Notes under the pieces: model-generated
The model's database searches: none
Told to the model about the DNA's origin: nothing
What the model saw: only the letters and a program-made list of their open reading frames with translations
In this document: piece after piece, positions 60,530-64,000 of the stretch
How the letters are laid out: each line of letters opens with the position of its first letter
How positions within the stretch are numbered: the first letter of the stretch is position 1
Assembly: GCA_012845835.1 (NCBI GenBank)
Contig: JABAKD010000023.1
Span: forward strand, 19,764,691 to 19,828,690
Direction: 5' to 3'
DNA: 64,000 nt
Origin: Undaria pinnatifida
Lineage: Eukaryota; Sar; Phaeophyceae; Laminariales; Alariaceae
Made by a program: the position numbers and the translations under genes

Positions 60530-61159
60530 TTAAATGGATGTTGTGTTTATTTTGTTTCCTGTTTACCGAAATTTCTTAATTTCGGAGACAAACGATCGCA
60601 GATACTCGCTACTGCTGAGTGTTCTGCTTGTCGTGTATTCGGGCCGTTGGGCGGTGATGTTCGGTCGGGCTTGCTACACTGGCTTTTGTAGGCGTCATAA
60701 TCGGTCATGCGGGGGGAATGTTTTCGGACAAATGGGGGACAATTGCAGTCAAAGCGGCGTACATGATAAATGTAGTAGATTCTTTGGGGCATACCCCGCC
60801 ACGTTTCAGCCAAACGGGGATTAGGTTGCCCCCTCCTTCGCCGCGGACCTGTTAGCCCCAATAACGTGCCCGAAAAACAAAAGGGTGTGCGTGCGCGGCA
60901 TGGAATGCGGGCATCATGGAAGCGCGTCAGAATTGAATCATAGGCCGTTTGGGGCCTGCGCAGGCACGTACCGAGGCCGTCTTCTCTCTGTACCCCCAAA
61001 TGTCCCAAAAAAACGGGGGTATACCCCCCTTTCATCACTTCCCTTTACTTAGTGCCGACCTTCGATTTGGTCTCGCTAGTATGGGAGATAGAAAGGGGTC
61101 CCTGTGGCAGGGATCAGAGGTGGAGTGGGGGGGGCGGGGGGGGGGGGGGAGGGCGGGGG

Positions 61160-61490
61160 GGTACTCAGTTTGTGCATGGTCGTAGTCGTATGTCTATAGA
61201 CCCTCGCATCCCTACTATGCCGGGACGGAGCACGTCGGGTTTTCACCAACCAGGCGCACATTGCTTGCACCCAGCGCGAGGCGCCGTGAGGTGTTCGGCG
61301 AGTCGCATGAAGGGTGAACTGCATCCTTCCCAGAACCGCTCGTAAGACAGACTTCGGCACCTTGTGCCTACTTTCTTGCTTCATGGATGACAGCGTCAAT
61401 GAGTTACTTTGTTTTCTGGTGAGTCACTCCGGAGAAAGCAATGGGTATTACTGTGTAACTGCCTCGTGGGTGCCTCACCATGATCAGAGG
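61160..61490 (+). repeat. dispersed repeat R, copy 3
   Basis: This starts at GTACTCAGTTTGTGCATGG after a G-rich tract (61125-61160) and aligns with copies 2 and 4, but stops early at GCCTCACCATGATCAGAGG. The word GATCAGAGG also occurs just before the copy (61111). Confidence 0.85.
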
Positions 61491-61935
61491 CAGGGGGTGT
61501 ACTCAGTTTGTGCATGGCCGTAGTCGTATGATCATAGACCCGCGCATCCCTACTATGCCGGGACGGAGCACGTCGGGTTTTCACCAACCAGGGACACATT
61601 GCTTGCACCAAGCGCGAAGCGCCGTGAGTGTTCGGTGAGTCGCATGAAGGGTGAACTGCATCCTTCCAAGAACCGCTCGTAAGACGGACTTTGGAACCTC
61701 ATGCCTATTTTCTTGATTATGGATGACAGCGCTAATGAGTTACCGGTACTGTTTTCTGGGGTGGCCACCCCAGAGACAGCAATGGGTACTACTATGTAAC
61801 TGCCTCGTGGGTGCCGTACCATATTCACACTACGTGATGCGATCATTCCACTTGCGCAGAGTTAGGGTTCTCCACCCCGCACAATATGATCTACTCGACA
61901 ATCACCATGGTGACCGCCAAAAAAGAAAAAAGAAA
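61491..61935 (+). repeat. dispersed repeat R, copy 4 (tandem to copy 3)
   Basis: This is the full-length counterpart of 15180-15610, ending in GTGACCGCCAAAAAAG-like A-rich sequence. Together with copy 3 it forms a head-to-tail pair. Confidence 0.88.
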
Positions 61936-62547
61936 ACGGTACCCTGGTTGTCTGGCTCAAATATATTTGCATGTTTTACAGCGTCGTTGCCAACCAACGC
62001 CAACCCCAATACACATATAATGCTTTACATCGTCGGTGCGAACCGAGGCCAACTATTATATGTGCATTTTATGGGGTGGGGGGGGGGGGAACTGAAAACA
62101 ATCGATACTATCTATCTAGTCAAATCAACGTCAGCAACGTAAACCAATGGGTCGATTTTAGACCTAATCATATGACGACCAATCGTATGCATTGCGGAGA
62201 CGATATCGTTGCGGCATATCTGGGTGGACGGTGTTGTTGCTGAATTACGTAGTGTGTATGGTATTCAAAGCGTGCTCCTTAACCATACCCCACATATCTC
62301 GTAGGCCCGAAATTGTGACATTCTGATGTTCTGCCCATATCATATACCGGTAAACTATAAGGATAAGTCTGACGATGTCATATGAGAATCTGACAACGTA
62401 CACAATGTACCGGTTTACTATAATATGAATTCGAAGTATGTATTAAACATTAGTATCACGTCGTGATCGTTGTGACACATCTGACTCATTTTGCCGGGAT
62501 GGTATCCTAGGCGTGCTCCTTAACCACGCTGTTTTTTTTTTCTATTT
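61936..62547. other. no gene recognised
   Basis: Short ORFs only. The phrase GCGTGCTCCTTAACCA occurs twice (62271 and 62512), marking a diverged short duplication of about 240 bp. Confidence 0.4.
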
Positions 62548-62867
62548 TTCTTTGTTATTGTTATTGTGGTTGTGGTTGTGGTTGCGGTTTCGGTCGCGGT
62601 CGTGGTCGTGGACGTGGTTGTTGTGAATATACAGAGGACTCCTAACTATCAATTCTGCCGATTTTCTTTATTTTTTATCTTTTTGTTATTTTGTTCTTGT
62701 TATTGTTATTGTGGTTGTGGTTGCGGTTGCGGTCGTGGTTGTTGTGAATATACGGAGGACTCCTAACTACCAATTCTGCCAACTTGAGAGCTTCTCGCTG
62801 AATTTAATGAAAACGCATTCAAGTATAGATGATGGGACAACACCGCAGATTACGCGTGTGATTACCC

Positions 62868-62903
<36 letters not shown>
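62548..62903. repeat. GTTGTGGTTGCGG repeats, tandem pair and (GTT)11
   Basis: Two copies of a block of GTTATTGTGGTTGTGG and GTTGCGGTCG words end in GAATATAC.GAGGACTCCTAAC (62623 and 62744). A run of about eleven GTT units lies at 62870-62903. Confidence 0.9.
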
Positions 62904-62904
<1 letters not shown>

Positions 62905-63259
62905 CATAAAAAACAAAAGGCAAAAAGGCAAAATTTGTAGCCGCCCCACAAACAGCTACGTGTACATACAGCGAGTAGCAGCGACACTCAACTATTATTG
63001 CTGCTGTACGAGGTTACAACTGCTGCCGCTGTGCATGAGGTTTACGTACACAGCAGCAGCAGCGCGCCACTGCACTGCTGCATGCAGCATACAGCAGTGT
63101 ACCTGGCACGTACACACCCGTACGCGTCAGTGCGTACGTACAGCAACACACGTTTTTTCCCCTCGTTTAAAAAAAGAAAAAATAAGCTCCAAAAGAAATA
63201 CCGATAGCCATGCGGAGCCCTTTATCACGTACTTGGTAATATCCAGAGGCATACTAGCG

Positions 63260-63835
63260 GCATCGTTCAGCAGCATCAATCACTTCACGGCACTAGCGAT
63301 TTTTGGGTTGGTGATTAGGACGCCCTCGCCCGGCCGATACGGGCCAAGCCGCGACAGAACTCGGCAGCCCCCCACCTCTCTGAGTCAAAGAGACTCGTCC
63401 CTTGCTGCACTTTCAGCGTTGGCAAGAACTTTGCAGTCGTGGATATGGCGCCTGAGGAGGCTCATCAACGTAGAAAGCTTGGTTCGAATCTCATTGTGTG
63501 GACGAAAATGTAAGCTAATTTCTCTCCTATATATCAATACGCGCCGTACCCTATGTGCTGGCATTGTTTTGGGTTTACTTTGCGTGCCACCGCCCATTGG
63601 GACGCCAGCTTCCACCACCCTCGCTCGGTCAATACGCGCCAAACCGCGACGACACTCGGCAGCCCCAACCTCTAGGAGTCGAGGAAACTCATCTCCTACT
63701 GGGCGTTCGACCTTGGCAGGATCTTTGAGGCTGTGGTCGCGGCGTCTGCGCAGATTCATCGATTCTGAAGAATATGGGTTGTGGCGTCTGGGGACGATCC
63801 TCTCGCAAATCCACGGGTCAAGTACTGATACGTAA
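63260..63835. repeat. ~295-bp tandem duplication, coding potential uncertain
   Basis: Two diverged copies have equivalent positions TCGGCAGCCCC at 63361 and 63656, followed by GAGTC.A.GA.ACTC.TC and GGCGCCTG or GGCGTCTG.GCAGA-type segments. Frames stay open over both on the plus strand (to 63835) and over the second on the minus strand. No domain is recognised on either, so I make no gene call. Confidence 0.6.
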
Positions 63836-64000
63836 GCATGCATGTTCTTACGTGAACCGCAACATGTAACCGCTATCGGGAAACTCGCCGAGTACAAGGC
63901 ATTATCCACTCTGTTTTGTCTCCTTTTGATTGATGTAGGTCCATCTACCGAGCCGGGAGTTGAAGCAGTGCTTTCCCCCGGGCTCCTGCTGAGATCAGGA

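Larger units (their letters stand above)
58565..61043. mobile_element. long-TIR element MULE-B, 2.5 kb, with nested insertions
   Basis: Inverted arms of about 505 bp (58565-59070 and 60538-61043) align with moderate divergence. The ends GGGAAATAGTCAAGGGGGGT and, inverted, GGGAAGTGATGAAAGGGGGG resemble those of MULE-A (GGGAAATTGACAAAATCGGG), including the following GGGTAYACCC. The flanking 9-mers TGTATTCAT and TTTACTTAG agree at only five positions, so no duplication is claimed. The interior is largely two smaller inserted elements, and no transposase was seen. Confidence 0.72.

Noticed and set aside
58556..61052. 9-bp target duplication of MULE-B
   Set aside because: The flanking 9-mers agree at only five positions.
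62711..63835. 374-residue plus-strand ORF
   Set aside because: Runs through GTT repeats, a CAG-rich stretch and a tandem duplication. No domain and no supported start.
58272..64000. N-terminal EIF2B2 exons
   Set aside because: I looked for the helical N-terminal domain and the exon preceding EVILTFG on the minus strand and found nothing convincing.

Overview
Eukaryotic DNA, most of it transposable elements and repeats. It is strewn with homopolymer G/C tracts, and spliceosomal splice sites are visible. Brown-alga-like (stramenopile) nuclear DNA is my best guess from the overall texture and the Ty1/copia and Ty3 families. That is an inference; no rRNA, tRNA or species marker settles it.

The main host gene is on the minus strand. 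Five exons with intact frames and splice sites encode the catalytic-fold half and C terminus of translation initiation factor eIF2B subunit beta (EIF2B2). They lie at 58142-58271, 57666-57755, 55991-56116, 36312-36413 and 14767-14925 (stop codon at 14767-14769). The two most 3' introns are about 19.6 kb and 21.4 kb and hold most of the mobile DNA in the window. The N-terminal exons were not found and probably lie beyond 64 kb. Decayed copies of the 3' parts of three of these exons sit nearby.

Layout: 0-0.8 kb, Ty3 3' side; 0.8-8.7 kb, a Ty3 integrase on the minus strand split by a complete but dead Ty1/copia element (copia-A, 2313-8042); 8.7-12.4 kb, unassigned; 12.4-16 kb, decayed exon copies, tandem repeats and the last EIF2B2 exon; 16-21.2 kb, dispersed repeats; 21.3-30.6 kb, a second copia element (copia-B) interrupted in its integrase by a 4.4-kb non-autonomous LTR element (23992-28393); 30.6-36.3 kb, duplications and a 66-bp minisatellite; 36.3-41.2 kb, an EIF2B2 exon, a repeat carrying a coiled-coil exon remnant, and poly-G satellite-like DNA; 41.2-46.8 kb, a ~260-bp satellite with a Harbinger-like MITE, an internally deleted Ty3 chromovirus and a DDE_4 transposase pseudogene; 48.1-49.5 kb, a young MULE-like element; 49.6-52 kb, an AT-rich array; 52.2-54.1 kb, a small multi-exon gene or pseudogene with a possible SANT/Myb-like exon; 55.4-58.3 kb, three EIF2B2 exons; 58.6-61 kb, a second long-TIR element with two further insertions inside; 61-64 kb, dispersed and simple repeats.

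Apart from EIF2B2 and possibly the 52-54 kb gene, everything recognisable is parasitic DNA in various stages of decay. Insertions nest up to three deep.
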